A DNA stretch of 64,000 nucleotides from Chitinophagales bacterium (GTDB lineage Bacteria; Bacteroidota; Bacteroidia; Chitinophagales; Chitinophagaceae): contig JACJXQ010000010.1 of assembly GCA_020636495.1 (NCBI GenBank), positions 1 to 64,000 of the forward strand, in the 5' to 3' direction. Shown here piece by piece: positions 1-8,437 of this stretch; position 1 is the first letter of the stretch, and every line of letters begins with the position of its first letter. Below the pieces are notes generated by a model, which was not told where the DNA came from, did not search any database, and saw nothing but the letters and a program-made list of their open reading frames with translations. Position numbers and translations under genes: made by a program.

Positions 1-1
1 T

Positions 2-1501
2 ATAATAACCCGCCGTGTGCACGCAGGCTTGAAGCAGGATTCTCTTATGCTGAATCAGAACTTTAACGTAGCTGAAACCATGTCACGGGTAATTATGGCT
101 AAGTTGACTACCCAGGTAGGTAACTACCAGCGTTCGGTGGGTACGGTTGTTTCTGATGTCAGGTTAATGGCGTTGAAATTGGCTGGCTACTCTGTAGAAT
201 CCGTATATACTGAGTATGAGTCAGCCATGATCGGTGACAAGCTGAGGGATGAACAGGCTTACGCAGCTAAGATAAAGAACCGTATGCAGTTGCGTGATAT
301 GGGCATCATAAGCCAGCAGGACATGGCGCAGGAAGTAGGGTACGAGGAACCACACGCAGAACGTAACGTAGATTATACTGTACCGTCTTTGGAAAAGCAG
401 GCACAGGGTAAACAGGCGGTACCTAAAGACCCGACCAACCCGGCAACTACCGTTGACCCCGCACAGGCGCAGGACCCTACCGCATCGGGGGCTACTGCGT
501 ATAATGCTACGTTACTATACCACCGAATACACCGCGGGGCTGATGAGTTCGACTATGGGGATGAATGTACCTGCGGAGAGTGCGACCACGTTATCTCTTA
601 TGCAAAGGACAAGGACAAAAAGAAAAAACCTAACATAGACGATGCGATAGCTCTGTATCAAAGTGATGTGAACTATGAGTACCGTCAGTTGATAGATAGG
701 GCATCACTACGCATAGTTTCAGAGTTAGAGGGCATAGGTAATGGTGTTACTGCTGAACAGTTGACAGATAAGGTATTTTACATTTTATACAGTGAATGGG
801 ATGCCACATTCAACCAAGCCCAACAGAAGCATATAAAGAAATGGGTACGCAACATTTACGATATATTCAGGAGAGATTCTGAGGGTATATTCGGAACTGC
901 TACTGATGTTAAGCCATCATTCGACCTGTTCGATATACGGGCACTGCAGTACTTTGAGGATAGTGACAATTTTTATTTAGGTAAGTTCATAACGGATACG
1001 GACACCCGCAGGGCGGTGACTGAATTTGTTAAGCAGGCTTACCTGGTAGACGGTACCCCGATAGGTAAGAACCCGCAGGCCATTGAGAACTTTAAGGATG
1101 GTTTCAGGGAACTTATGTACCTGGAAGATTGGAAGATACGCCGGATAATAGATACCTCAGTTAACCGTATGCGTAACACGGGGGCATTGTCTTATATGCA
1201 ACAGGCGGGAGTTACTTCGTTCAAGCGCATAGGTATCAGGTCGGCTAATCAGTGTCAATATTGTGCACATATGGATGGTCAGGTATTTTCTGTACAGGAA
1301 GCATACACAGCCGTTGAGAAAGCTATGCACGGTCAACCACAGGCTATAAAATATGATCTACCATTCGTTACCTCAGTGTACGGTGGGCGTGATGGCGTTG
1401 AAAGGTTCAAACAACTTGCCCCGGCACAGATACAGGCATCCGGAATACACATACCACCGTCACATGGGCATTGCCGCTGTGTGATAGTAGCTGTTTTATA
1501 A
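2..1501 (+). CDS. Portal protein C-terminal part fused to MuF-type head morphogenesis domain (5' end outside window)
   Basis: The frame is open to the left edge, so the N-terminal portal body is missing. The first roughly 120 visible residues look like the helical C-terminal part of a portal subunit. A low-complexity linker follows, and then a MuF-like domain with a CQYC pair and the terminal HGHCRC motif typical of Mu gpF/SPP1 gp7 minor head proteins. Portals form the dodecameric DNA entry ring; MuF domains are thought to be carried inside the head. The fusion of the two is known in several phage lineages. A GTG at position 17 could be a start only if the gene were shorter than a portal should be. 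Role is sure by family and context; the exact 5' end cannot be seen. Confidence 0.8.
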   Translation: MITRRVHAGLKQDSLMLNQNFNVAETMSRVIMAKLTTQVGNYQRSVGTVVSDVRLMALKLAGYSVESVYTEYESAMIGDKLRDEQAYAAKIKNRMQLRDMGIISQQDMAQEVGYEEPHAERNVDYTVPSLEKQAQGKQAVPKDPTNPATTVDPAQAQDPTASGATAYNATLLYHRIHRGADEFDYGDECTCGECDHVISYAKDKDKKKKPNIDDAIALYQSDVNYEYRQLIDRASLRIVSELEGIGNGVTAEQLTDKVFYILYSEWDATFNQAQQKHIKKWVRNIYDIFRRDSEGIFGTATDVKPSFDLFDIRALQYFEDSDNFYLGKFITDTDTRRAVTEFVKQAYLVDGTPIGKNPQAIENFKDGFRELMYLEDWKIRRIIDTSVNRMRNTGALSYMQQAGVTSFKRIGIRSANQCQYCAHMDGQVFSVQEAYTAVEKAMHGQPQAIKYDLPFVTSVYGGRDGVERFKQLAPAQIQASGIHIPPSHGHCRCVIVAVL

Positions 1502-1544
1502 CTATATTTGCTGTACGCACAGTGCACAAGCACTCATTCCATTA

Positions 1545-1580
1545 CCCCCTTCGTATTCATATGAAGGGGGTCAATTTTTT
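1545..1580 (+). terminator. Intrinsic terminator after portal-MuF gene
   Basis: A perfect 8-bp stem, CCCCCTTC with GAAGGGGG, is followed by a T-rich stretch. It separates the portal gene from the capsid transcription unit. Confidence 0.8.
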
Positions 1581-1584
1581 AAAT

Positions 1585-1601
1585 AATTAATTGACTTAAT
1601 T
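1585..1601 (+). repeat. Dispersed 17-bp dyad, copy 1
   Basis: AATTAATTGACTTAATT differs at one position from the perfect dyad AATTAAGTnACTTAATT. It overlaps the probable -33 region (TTG at 1591) of the next promoter and ends 19 nt before the start at 1621. Confidence 0.7.
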
Positions 1602-1616
1602 TTTTTACTACATTTG
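1591..1616 (+). promoter_or_regulatory. Bacteroidota-type promoter before the capsid operon
   Basis: The -7 element TACATTTG (1609-1616) matches TAnnTTTG, and a TTG at 1591 may serve as -33. The ATG follows the -7 box by only 4 nt, so the transcript would be leaderless or nearly so. Confidence 0.65.
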
Positions 1617-1620
1617 CATC

Positions 1621-1815
1621 ATGGCATTCTGTTTAAGTGATATGTATAGTTCTGTAGACGCTTCGTGTGAGTTCAATGCTTTCATGTCGGAGGCTACGAG
1701 GTGTGAGGGAACTACCCGCCCTAAGATAGTTATAGGGTTGACTCCCGATAAAACGGAATGCCTGGAATTACAGCCCATAGAAAGGGGCGGGCAACTTGAA
1801 AATGTACTACGATGA
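1621..1815 (+). CDS. Unknown small protein upstream of prohead protease
   Basis: A 64-residue protein with no recognisable motif. Its stop overlaps the next start by 4 nt (ATGA), so it is translationally coupled to the protease-scaffold gene. It is the first gene behind the promoter at 1591-1616. Position suggests a head-assembly accessory, but nothing in the sequence shows a function. Confidence 0.6.
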   Translation: MAFCLSDMYSSVDASCEFNAFMSEATRCEGTTRPKIVIGLTPDKTECLELQPIERGGQLENVLR

Positions 1816-3449
1816 TACTACTACGTCCCCGAAAGATACTTACAGCTAAACTTAGTTTTAACGCAGTACTTCCACACCCCGAAACGGTGAGTATGCAGCG
1901 TTCGGGCGTTCCTATGGGTATGCCGAGCCGCGTAACTACTGAGGAGTTTGACAGAATACGTGCAGAATACGGACTATTCGGTGGTAGTGCTGGCACCAAT
2001 AAGTTCTACGCTGATCTTAAGCTGGAAGATATAATGCCGAAAGCTGAGGACTACGTAAATATACCCATGCGTTTTATATCACAGGCCATAGTAGGCGGTG
2101 GTAGCTGGAAAGCAACAGATTTCAGTACGCCCGGCGTGTTGGAAGCATCGGTGCAAAGGTTAGGGGGTAAGCCCATGTTTACTGAGCACGACCAAGAGGT
2201 ACTTAACGCAGTAGGCCTCATAGCTAACCCGTACTGGGAATCTGCTACGGGCACCGGTGAACAATTCGTACCCGGCGGCATATCGGGTAATGCCATGGTA
2301 GATTATAAGTCTAACCCGAGGCTTGCCCGTTTGGTGTTATCAGGTGCTATTTACTCATCCTCTGTTACCGCTACGTTCAATTTCGAGGCATCGCATACTT
2401 TTAAAGATGCTGAGGAATTTTTCCGCAATGTAGGTACCATCAGTAATTCCGATAACAAGATGGTAAGACGTGTCGTTACGGAGGTGCTGGACTACGATGA
2501 GAGTTCTTTCGTGTGGTTAGGTGCTGACCCGTATGCTAAAACAAAAGCACCCGATGGTACATTACGTAACGTAGATCATAAGTCGGTGTACTTCTCCAAG
2601 GCTGATACCGTGTCATATGATAAGGCAGACAGCAAGGAGATGAAAGAGTACACTGATGAAAAAAGATTGCATATAAATTTTGCAATTCCGCAAACAGTTC
2701 TATCTTTGTCGAAAGAAAAAGTAACTACACAGTTTTCTACACAAACACCAAAAGAGGTCAAGATGAATAAATTTGCTATAGCTTTCATAGCCACCTTCGG
2801 TAAATCACTCGGAATAGATTTTGAAGTAACCGAGGAAACTCAGTTAACGGATGACCAAGTAAGTAAACTTACAGAGGGTCTTACCAAGTTAGGCATCAAA
2901 GATCCGGCAGCCCCCGATGCGGTGAGCTTCGTAAACAGGCTGTTTGTAGCTAACGATAAACTGGAAGCAATAGCTGCAGCCCCCGCTACGTTGTTGGCTA
3001 ATAAAGGTGAGTTTGTGGCTGTACCTAAGTCTGAGTACACAGCACTTGTAGACAAGTCAAAACTTGCTATGGATGCTGACACTAAGCAGGCATTGGAGGA
3101 GAGGGCTACCATGGGTGATAAGCATATCGCATTCCAACGTTCTGAGTGTGAACGTCTGTACAAACTGTCACTGGGTAAAGCTGAGCCTAACCAGGCTGTG
3201 CTTAAGAACATACAGGATGCTAAGGCTGACCTGTTGGAAGGTATGTTACAGCAGTACGGTAAAGAAGCTGTTCAGAAAACAGCAGCGTTCTGTACGCACT
3301 GTAACAGCGGTGAGCATATTGACATGCGTAGCACTGTTGATACCAGTGAGGGTAAAGGTGATCACAAAACGCCTGATAACGCTTCGTTTAGCGTAGCGGC
3401 AATGCGTGACAAGTTTAACAGGACAACACTTGTCCCGACAACTAAATAA
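1812..3449 (+). CDS. Prohead maturation protease fused to scaffold domain
   Basis: A 545-residue protein placed between portal and capsid. Residues about 100-200 resemble a phage prohead serine protease: a histidine in the segment FTEHDQEV followed by the GAIYSSSV segment with the likely nucleophilic serine. After a lysine-rich linker (about 275-315) comes an alanine/lysine/glutamate-rich helical region expected of a scaffold (about 317-545). Protease-scaffold fusions, with internal translation of the scaffold, are known in lambda (C/Nu3). An internal promoter and start are visible here too (2679-2763). The ATGA overlap with the upstream gene supports this start. Protease assignment is moderately strong; the scaffold assignment is inferred from position and composition. 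Confidence 0.75.
   Translation: MILLRPRKILTAKLSFNAVLPHPETVSMQRSGVPMGMPSRVTTEEFDRIRAEYGLFGGSAGTNKFYADLKLEDIMPKAEDYVNIPMRFISQAIVGGGSWKATDFSTPGVLEASVQRLGGKPMFTEHDQEVLNAVGLIANPYWESATGTGEQFVPGGISGNAMVDYKSNPRLARLVLSGAIYSSSVTATFNFEASHTFKDAEEFFRNVGTISNSDNKMVRRVVTEVLDYDESSFVWLGADPYAKTKAPDGTLRNVDHKSVYFSKADTVSYDKADSKEMKEYTDEKRLHINFAIPQTVLSLSKEKVTTQFSTQTPKEVKMNKFAIAFIATFGKSLGIDFEVTEETQLTDDQVSKLTEGLTKLGIKDPAAPDAVSFVNRLFVANDKLEAIAAAPATLLANKGEFVAVPKSEYTALVDKSKLAMDADTKQALEERATMGDKHIAFQRSECERLYKLSLGKAEPNQAVLKNIQDAKADLLEGMLQQYGKEAVQKTAAFCTHCNSGEHIDMRSTVDTSEGKGDHKTPDNASFSVAAMRDKFNRTTLVPTTK
2679..2708 (+). promoter_or_regulatory. Internal promoter inside protease-scaffold gene
   Basis: TTTG (2679-2682), an 18-nt spacer and TATCTTTG (2701-2708) form the best match to a complete Bacteroidota -33/-7 promoter in the window. 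It lies within a coding frame, 55 nt before an in-frame ATG at 2763. Confidence 0.6.
2763..3449 (+). CDS. Putative separate scaffold protein from internal start
   Basis: An in-frame ATG preceded by an A/G-rich leader would give a 228-residue protein starting MNKFAIAF, containing the whole scaffold-like half of the larger gene. The consensus promoter just upstream suggests it is made separately in excess over the protease fusion, as scaffolds are in lambda-like heads. This is an inference from start context, promoter and the known C/Nu3 arrangement. Confidence 0.45.
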   Translation: MNKFAIAFIATFGKSLGIDFEVTEETQLTDDQVSKLTEGLTKLGIKDPAAPDAVSFVNRLFVANDKLEAIAAAPATLLANKGEFVAVPKSEYTALVDKSKLAMDADTKQALEERATMGDKHIAFQRSECERLYKLSLGKAEPNQAVLKNIQDAKADLLEGMLQQYGKEAVQKTAAFCTHCNSGEHIDMRSTVDTSEGKGDHKTPDNASFSVAAMRDKFNRTTLVPTTK

Positions 3450-3517
3450 TTTTTACTATTTTTACAACCAATACGACTAACGTCATTTTATAATAACAAA
3501 ATTTAAAACACACAATC

Positions 3518-4147
3518 ATGGGCGCAGATTACGGCTTAGGCAACGGGGTAACACGTAAAGAGATTCGCGAGAACTCGTACGCTATATGCATAGGTTTCCC
3601 GTACACATCAGGTACTTTCGCAAAGAACATGATGGTAAAACTTAACAGTAACGGAACGGTATCACCCGTAGCTGCTGTTACAGACCGCCCGTTAGGACGT
3701 GTTTCGTCAGATTGGGATGGTAACAATGAGGATCATGTACGGGTTATTGTTCCGTTCATAGCTGAGCATACTGCCTACGCTGACGGTGACATAGACGAGA
3801 ATGAGTTCTTGTCATGCAGCGGTTATGACACTACATCGGGACTGCCCAAGTATAAGGTAGCTACCGTAGGTGACTGGGTATCTGCTGTATGTAAGTCAGG
3901 TGCATCAGATACTACGACAACCGGTCGCGTAGGTATACTTTACCAACCGTTCCAGTTGGGTGATATTTTGGAAGCACAGGCCAACATAGCCGTGATAGGT
4001 ACTGAAACCAACCTGGTAGGTGTGGATGGTAGCGGTAGTAACGCCGCCCCGTTGGTTGAAACGGAAGCACGTCTTGACGCACACCAGGTTAAGATAGATG
4101 CTATCATAACAGCACTTGTGGCCGCAGGTATCATAGCTGCCCCGTAA
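3518..4147 (+). CDS. Probable head decoration/stabilisation protein
   Basis: A 209-residue protein directly between scaffold and major capsid genes. It is beta-rich and resembles small capsid cement proteins, with repeated G/T/V segments in the N-terminal 140 residues. The C-terminal 40 residues form an amphipathic helix ending in an alanine-rich tail. Decoration proteins bind the outside of HK97-type capsids at this stage. The call rests on gene order and general composition. Confidence 0.5.
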   Translation: MGADYGLGNGVTRKEIRENSYAICIGFPYTSGTFAKNMMVKLNSNGTVSPVAAVTDRPLGRVSSDWDGNNEDHVRVIVPFIAEHTAYADGDIDENEFLSCSGYDTTSGLPKYKVATVGDWVSAVCKSGASDTTTTGRVGILYQPFQLGDILEAQANIAVIGTETNLVGVDGSGSNAAPLVETEARLDAHQVKIDAIITALVAAGIIAAP

Positions 4148-4162
4148 TTAACTGACTTAATT
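4146..4162 (+). repeat. Dispersed 17-bp dyad, copy 2
   Basis: AATTAACTGACTTAATT, one mismatch from the dyad, immediately after the stop of the decoration gene and 51 nt before the capsid start. Confidence 0.7.
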
Positions 4163-4213
4163 TTTTAGGTTACTTATACTATTTTTAAAGCAAAAGATAA
4201 AAAACACACTCTT

Positions 4214-5485
4214 ATGTCACATACGTCACAGACCAGTTTCGAGCAAACTACGGATACCGTCAGGGGGCTATTAAAAGATGACCCTGCCAATAAGGGCATT
4301 GAGTTCGGTAAGTATAAAGCACCGCAGAAAGGTTCTAAGACCTCGATTGATCTTACCAACGCTGTGATGCGCGATATGCCCGAAATGGTTAAGGCTTTGG
4401 ACGCTATGCGTACCGGTAACGGTGAGGAAAGGCCTGTAGATATATCTTTATCGGAGTTCGTGAATGAACGCTATGGCTTTGCTACTGCTGACAATTCCGG
4501 GGTATCTGAGGAATTTTTCAGGTCTATCGGTTTGAACCCGTCACGTCACACGCTGCAGTATATGACGCAGATGAGTGACAACAATGAGGGTTACCGTTGG
4601 CTGGTGGCTGAGGTACTGCGTGAACCTATCAGGTTAGGTTATCGCCGTAATCCACTCTACCCAAGCATCATCGCTATGGAGGAGAACATCGCACAGCCGA
4701 GTATCAAAATGCCTGCTATTGACATGAGTGATGCTCGTGTCACTAAGATAGGTGAGGCTGAGACTATCCCTACGGGTACCCTGGCGTTTAACCAAAAAGA
4801 AGTTAAGCTGCACAAACTGGGTGTAGGTCTTAAGCTGACTGATGAGGTTATCCGTTATACATCGCTCAACCTGTTGTCTATATTTATGCAGGATATGGGC
4901 GTACAGTTGGCAATGGGTACTGACTACCATGCTGTGAGTGTTCTTATCAACGGTGATGGCAACTCTAACGGTGCGCCGGTTGTAGGTGTCGCATCCTCTG
5001 GTACGCTGACTTATGCCGACATACTCCGTATGTGGATATACATGGGGGCTGCTGGTCGTATGCCGCAAAGCATACTGTCTAACATAGACATGGCTATGAC
5101 AGTACTTGGCTTGGATCAGTTCTCTAGGCGTGACTATATGCGCTACGGTACATCTGATACAGCGGGTATTAACTTGCGTACACCTGTTCCGCAGTCGGCT
5201 AACTATGACGTACACGGGGCTATGCCTGCGTCAAATCAGATAATGCTGATAGACCGCAACAGTTCGTTGATTAAGTTCAACTCATCTGCCCTGCGCATGG
5301 ATACAGCGCGTATCGCAGAACGTCAACTGGAAGGCGCATACGCTACGTTGACTACAGGTTTCGGTATACTGTACCGTGACGGTCGTGTTATCATAGACAA
5401 GTCACTGGCGTATAGTTCTTACGGTACACCGTCTTGGATGGATGCCCTGGCATTGCAAGCGGCTGCTGCCTACAATGAGCAGTAA
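4214..5485 (+). CDS. Major capsid protein, HK97 fold
   Basis: A 423-residue protein in the canonical capsid position (after protease, scaffold and decoration genes). The N-terminal 100 residues are charged and helical, as in HK97-type delta/N-arm regions. The rest shows the alternating A- and P-domain pattern, including a VKLHKLGVGLKLTDEVI segment common in HK97-fold capsid proteins. It forms the icosahedral shell. The start has an A-rich leader and no Shine-Dalgarno sequence. Alternatives are unlikely given its size and context. Confidence 0.85.
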   Translation: MSHTSQTSFEQTTDTVRGLLKDDPANKGIEFGKYKAPQKGSKTSIDLTNAVMRDMPEMVKALDAMRTGNGEERPVDISLSEFVNERYGFATADNSGVSEEFFRSIGLNPSRHTLQYMTQMSDNNEGYRWLVAEVLREPIRLGYRRNPLYPSIIAMEENIAQPSIKMPAIDMSDARVTKIGEAETIPTGTLAFNQKEVKLHKLGVGLKLTDEVIRYTSLNLLSIFMQDMGVQLAMGTDYHAVSVLINGDGNSNGAPVVGVASSGTLTYADILRMWIYMGAAGRMPQSILSNIDMAMTVLGLDQFSRRDYMRYGTSDTAGINLRTPVPQSANYDVHGAMPASNQIMLIDRNSSLIKFNSSALRMDTARIAERQLEGAYATLTTGFGILYRDGRVIIDKSLAYSSYGTPSWMDALALQAAAAYNEQ

Positions 5486-5518
5486 TAGTATTTGTTAATA
5501 GCATAAAACATTTGTACA

Positions 5519-5932
5519 ATGAGTAAGAACAGTGATTTTATATACTTAAGGTTGACCGATACGGAGACAACTTTCTATGATGCCGTAACCGGCGTGTCAA
5601 TAGTCAGGGATCGTATAGCCAAGGTACCCGCCCGCGCTATGGGTAGTTTCGCCCCACAGATAAAGGCTGGCATATTGGTTGATCTGACCACCGCTAACGG
5701 GCAGTCTTTGTGGGAGAAACAGAACCCCGGGGAGGCCACTGAGCAGGCAGCTATCGAAGCGTCTGCTGAGGGTACAGAGGATACAACCGATGAGACGGTT
5801 GAGGATACTGCCACGGGTGCTGCTGATGGTGCGGAGGAGGAAGCGTCTGTTGAGGACGAACCAGCCGCTGAAACACCTAAAGCAAGCACTGCAGGTAAGC
5901 GTACCGGTAGGTTCGGTGGTAAGAAAAATTAA
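5519..5932 (+). CDS. Unknown head-module protein with acidic tail
   Basis: A 137-residue protein. The first 75 residues form a small beta-rich domain. Residues about 75-120 are extremely rich in E, D, A and T, and the last residues are basic (GKRTGRFGGKKN). Similar small proteins sit after capsid genes in many phages, but no function can be assigned. The intrinsic terminator directly behind it ends the capsid transcription unit. Confidence 0.6.
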   Translation: MSKNSDFIYLRLTDTETTFYDAVTGVSIVRDRIAKVPARAMGSFAPQIKAGILVDLTTANGQSLWEKQNPGEATEQAAIEASAEGTEDTTDETVEDTATGAADGAEEEASVEDEPAAETPKASTAGKRTGRFGGKKN

Positions 5933-5955
5933 GCTACACTTACTTTATAAATCGG

Positions 5956-5985
5956 AAAAAGCCCTCATACGTGAGGGCTTTTTTA
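5956..5985 (+). terminator. Strong intrinsic terminator, end of capsid unit
   Basis: GCCCTCA and TGAGGGC are flanked by A5 and T6 tracts, giving a stem of about 12 bp. The symmetrical flanks could allow termination in both directions. Confidence 0.85.
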
Positions 5986-5987
5986 TT

Positions 5988-5995
5988 TACCTTTG
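5988..5995 (+). promoter_or_regulatory. -7 promoter element before connector genes
   Basis: TACCTTTG begins 3 nt after the terminator T tract and ends 4 nt before the ATG at 6000. This fixes that start over longer upstream reading and predicts a leaderless transcript. Confidence 0.6.
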
Positions 5996-5999
5996 TTGT

Positions 6000-6542
6000 A
6001 TGCCAAGCACAGATTACAGAACATCCGACCTGACAACCGCCGATATGGTATTTAATCGGTTACCTTATTTAGATGACGGGGATGCCGGTACGGTAAGTAC
6101 GGTAAATTCTTTCATATTTGAGGTAATGCACGACCTTGAACCATGTTTCCAGGTAGGGGCATCGGACGCTGATAGGGTAGGACAGGAAACCTATTACACG
6201 GTTGTTATGCAAAGCATCATAGCCGATGTAGTGGCATGTTATCTGCTTATGTACAGGTCTATTCAGAACGCCGAGGGTACTTCGGGGTCAACGCCTACAA
6301 CCCGGTATCTGAAAAGGGCTAAAGCGGGGTCTGCTGAAACTGAGTGGGGGCAATTCTCCGTCAAGGATGGTGTGGGTATGTTCGCTAACATAGATACTAC
6401 GATAGCTTACTACAAGACGAGTGCAGCACGCCGCGCCCGTGGGTTAGGTTGTATACTTGATGTATGCACCGATTGTACCACTGAGGAATCAGCTAACGGC
6501 CTGTATCCAATTATTGTACTAAATAGCTGCGGTTGTTCATGA
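6000..6542 (+). CDS. Probable head-tail connector/adaptor protein
   Basis: A 180-residue protein starting MPSTDYRT. The open frame reaches further upstream through the terminator, but the -7 box and the ATG at 6000 mark the real start. Helical content and position right after the capsid unit fit a gp6-type connector that binds the portal. It ends with an ATGA overlap with the next gene. No catalytic motif is visible; a cysteine cluster lies near the C-terminus (CILDVCTDC and CGCS). Confidence 0.5.
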   Translation: MPSTDYRTSDLTTADMVFNRLPYLDDGDAGTVSTVNSFIFEVMHDLEPCFQVGASDADRVGQETYYTVVMQSIIADVVACYLLMYRSIQNAEGTSGSTPTTRYLKRAKAGSAETEWGQFSVKDGVGMFANIDTTIAYYKTSAARRARGLGCILDVCTDCTTEESANGLYPIIVLNSCGCS

Positions 6543-6997
6543 GTGACTTACTAACACCATCCGATAGGGCTGAGATACGTGCTGCATTGCGGGATGTATC
6601 CGATACTTTTAATAAGACTACCATTACCTATAAGAAGTGGGTAGGTAGGGCTACCCGTTTCAGTTCGGGGGATTCAACTTACACTGACTATTCTATATTG
6701 GCTTTGGTAGAATACGGTAATTTGGAAAGCGGTAGGTTTATCATACAGGAGTCGGTCAATGATTCGGGTAAACTAAATTCTGCCTCGGTTCGTATAACTA
6801 TGAATGTGGATTACTTGAATAGTACACACTCTTTGTGGGATGGTACCAACAACGTAGCCCTAATGAACTACGGGGCAGACAGGTTATTCATAGGTGACCA
6901 GGAGTATGACATAACGCAGCTTACTTACGATGGCCCACTCGAAGCAAAACCCATTTTATGTATCATCTATGCAGACCCGAAGCCTAATGTTGCTTAA
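6539..6997 (+). CDS. Probable head closure protein
   Basis: A 152-residue protein whose ATG overlaps the stop of the previous gene (ATGA), preferred over a TTG six bases upstream. Beta-rich content and its place as second gene after the connector match head-completion/stopper proteins (SPP1 gp16-like position). Role is inferred from order only. Confidence 0.45.
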   Translation: MSDLLTPSDRAEIRAALRDVSDTFNKTTITYKKWVGRATRFSSGDSTYTDYSILALVEYGNLESGRFIIQESVNDSGKLNSASVRITMNVDYLNSTHSLWDGTNNVALMNYGADRLFIGDQEYDITQLTYDGPLEAKPILCIIYADPKPNVA

Positions 6998-7617
6998 TGA
7001 AATTATCCGCACATAAGGTAGGTAACTGGAACTCGTTTTCGTTACTGGCAGCCAACCTGCATAAAGAACTGGCCAACGCCCGCATGGTAGTACTAAAACG
7101 ATGGGCACTTAAGGCTGAGGGTATAGCTAAGGAATTTCTGAACAGCCAGGAACTTGCGCACAATGGTACGTGGCTGCCTTTATCTGTATACACCCGTCAG
7201 CGTAAAGCACGGTTAGGTTACCCCGATGATACACTCATAGAGACTACTACTTATTTTCAGGCTATAACATCATTTGTGGTGGGCGATACCGCTAATGCGG
7301 GGGTAAAGCGCGGCAAGACGTACCCTAATTTCAAATCAGTTACCACTGCATCCGGTAAGCATAAGAAATTAAAGTCTCAGGAAGGTAATGTCGGCAGGGA
7401 GATAGCTACTATAGCTAAGTGGCAGGAGTTCGGTAACGCTGTACTCCCCGCCCGCCCGCTTTGGCAGCCTACATATAAACGGGTTATGGTATGGCATCTG
7501 CAGCATAACGATTACAAAAAAGTGGCGATACAGATGCTTGTGAATAAATACCAGGTAGTTACTACCGGCGGTACGCCTAAACCTGTTGGTAGCATATCCA
7601 AATACACATTAAAGTAG
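6997..7617 (+). CDS. HK97 gp10/Mu gpG-like neck or tail completion protein
   Basis: A 206-residue basic protein beginning at the A of the previous TAA. The segment WQEFGNAVLPARPLW followed by a C-terminal helix matches the conserved F-G-x-x-x-L-P-A-R-P-x signature of gp10/phage virion morphogenesis proteins, which sit at the head-tail junction. Family assignment is from that signature; the rest is poorly conserved. Confidence 0.65.
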   Translation: MKLSAHKVGNWNSFSLLAANLHKELANARMVVLKRWALKAEGIAKEFLNSQELAHNGTWLPLSVYTRQRKARLGYPDDTLIETTTYFQAITSFVVGDTANAGVKRGKTYPNFKSVTTASGKHKKLKSQEGNVGREIATIAKWQEFGNAVLPARPLWQPTYKRVMVWHLQHNDYKKVAIQMLVNKYQVVTTGGTPKPVGSISKYTLK

Positions 7618-7628
7618 TATATTGCAGC

Positions 7629-8357
7629 ATGGTAACAGCAGTCACATACGGGGAACTTGACAGGATGTTTGAGGAAGTACTCAGACGCGCCGTAGTAGCT
7701 GCCGGTTATTTACCTGACGTGGCTTCTTATATCGGGGACCCCGCAGGTTATGAGGCTGCCAAGGCATCCCTTAAAACTTCATTAGGTGCTAACGGCAGAC
7801 TGATAGAGGTATTCGGTCCCGGACCGTGGGATAATTATATGGATAAGGCTTCATGCCGCATAGTGGTTACGCGGGAGGGTTCAGCCAAGGGTACCATAGG
7901 TGGGACTAATGAGGTGTACTTCACCGCGACATCGGGATCGGGCGCATCGGCTGTTTATTCAAAGTATGCTTACCCCGATGCTACCAATCATGTAAGTTAT
8001 AGTATCAGGGTAATAACGGACAGTCTTGCTTATGATGAGATAGCTTGCGGGATAGTAGACAAAGCACTCGGTAACAGGAAGTATATAGCTACAGTAGACG
8101 CTTCGGGTAACGATACCACCAGTAAGGCCCTCGTGTGTTTTGAGGGGAATGTTGACCTGAGTAGCACACATTTCATGGAGCGCATGTACAGATACCAGGT
8201 CAAGGATATATTCATGCAGCCAGCTACACTTATATCATCCGATATACCTGCGTTGACCGAGATAAACCCGGGGCTGTACTTGGGTAATTCTACGGATAGT
8301 GTAGACATGTCGGGTGATCCTGATGTAGAATTATCGTACGATACCCCCGCCCCATAG
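7629..8357 (+). CDS. Probable tail terminator/neck protein
   Basis: A 242-residue protein directly before the tail sheath gene. Its mixed alpha/beta N-terminal domain (residues about 5-190) and loop-rich C-terminal extension with prolines suit a tail terminator ring subunit. Function is inferred from location between gp10-like and sheath genes. Confidence 0.45.
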   Translation: MVTAVTYGELDRMFEEVLRRAVVAAGYLPDVASYIGDPAGYEAAKASLKTSLGANGRLIEVFGPGPWDNYMDKASCRIVVTREGSAKGTIGGTNEVYFTATSGSGASAVYSKYAYPDATNHVSYSIRVITDSLAYDEIACGIVDKALGNRKYIATVDASGNDTTSKALVCFEGNVDLSSTHFMERMYRYQVKDIFMQPATLISSDIPALTEINPGLYLGNSTDSVDMSGDPDVELSYDTPAP

Positions 8358-8399
8358 TAAATTAATTCAATTAAAAATACCTGCGATAATAATATTTCT

Positions 8400-8407
8400 T
8401 ATATTTG
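8400..8407 (+). promoter_or_regulatory. -7 element before sheath gene
   Basis: TATATTTG lies 30 nt upstream of the sheath ATG. A degenerate copy of the dispersed dyad (8360-8376, four mismatches) lies just upstream. Confidence 0.6.
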
Positions 8408-8437
8408 CATCAAGCACTCAACAAAATTTAAAAACAC

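Noticed and set aside
4634..5215. 193-codon open frame on the minus strand opposite the capsid gene.
   Set aside because: Codon-phase shadow of the capsid gene, rich in C, H, R and Y, with no promoter or neighbours on that strand.
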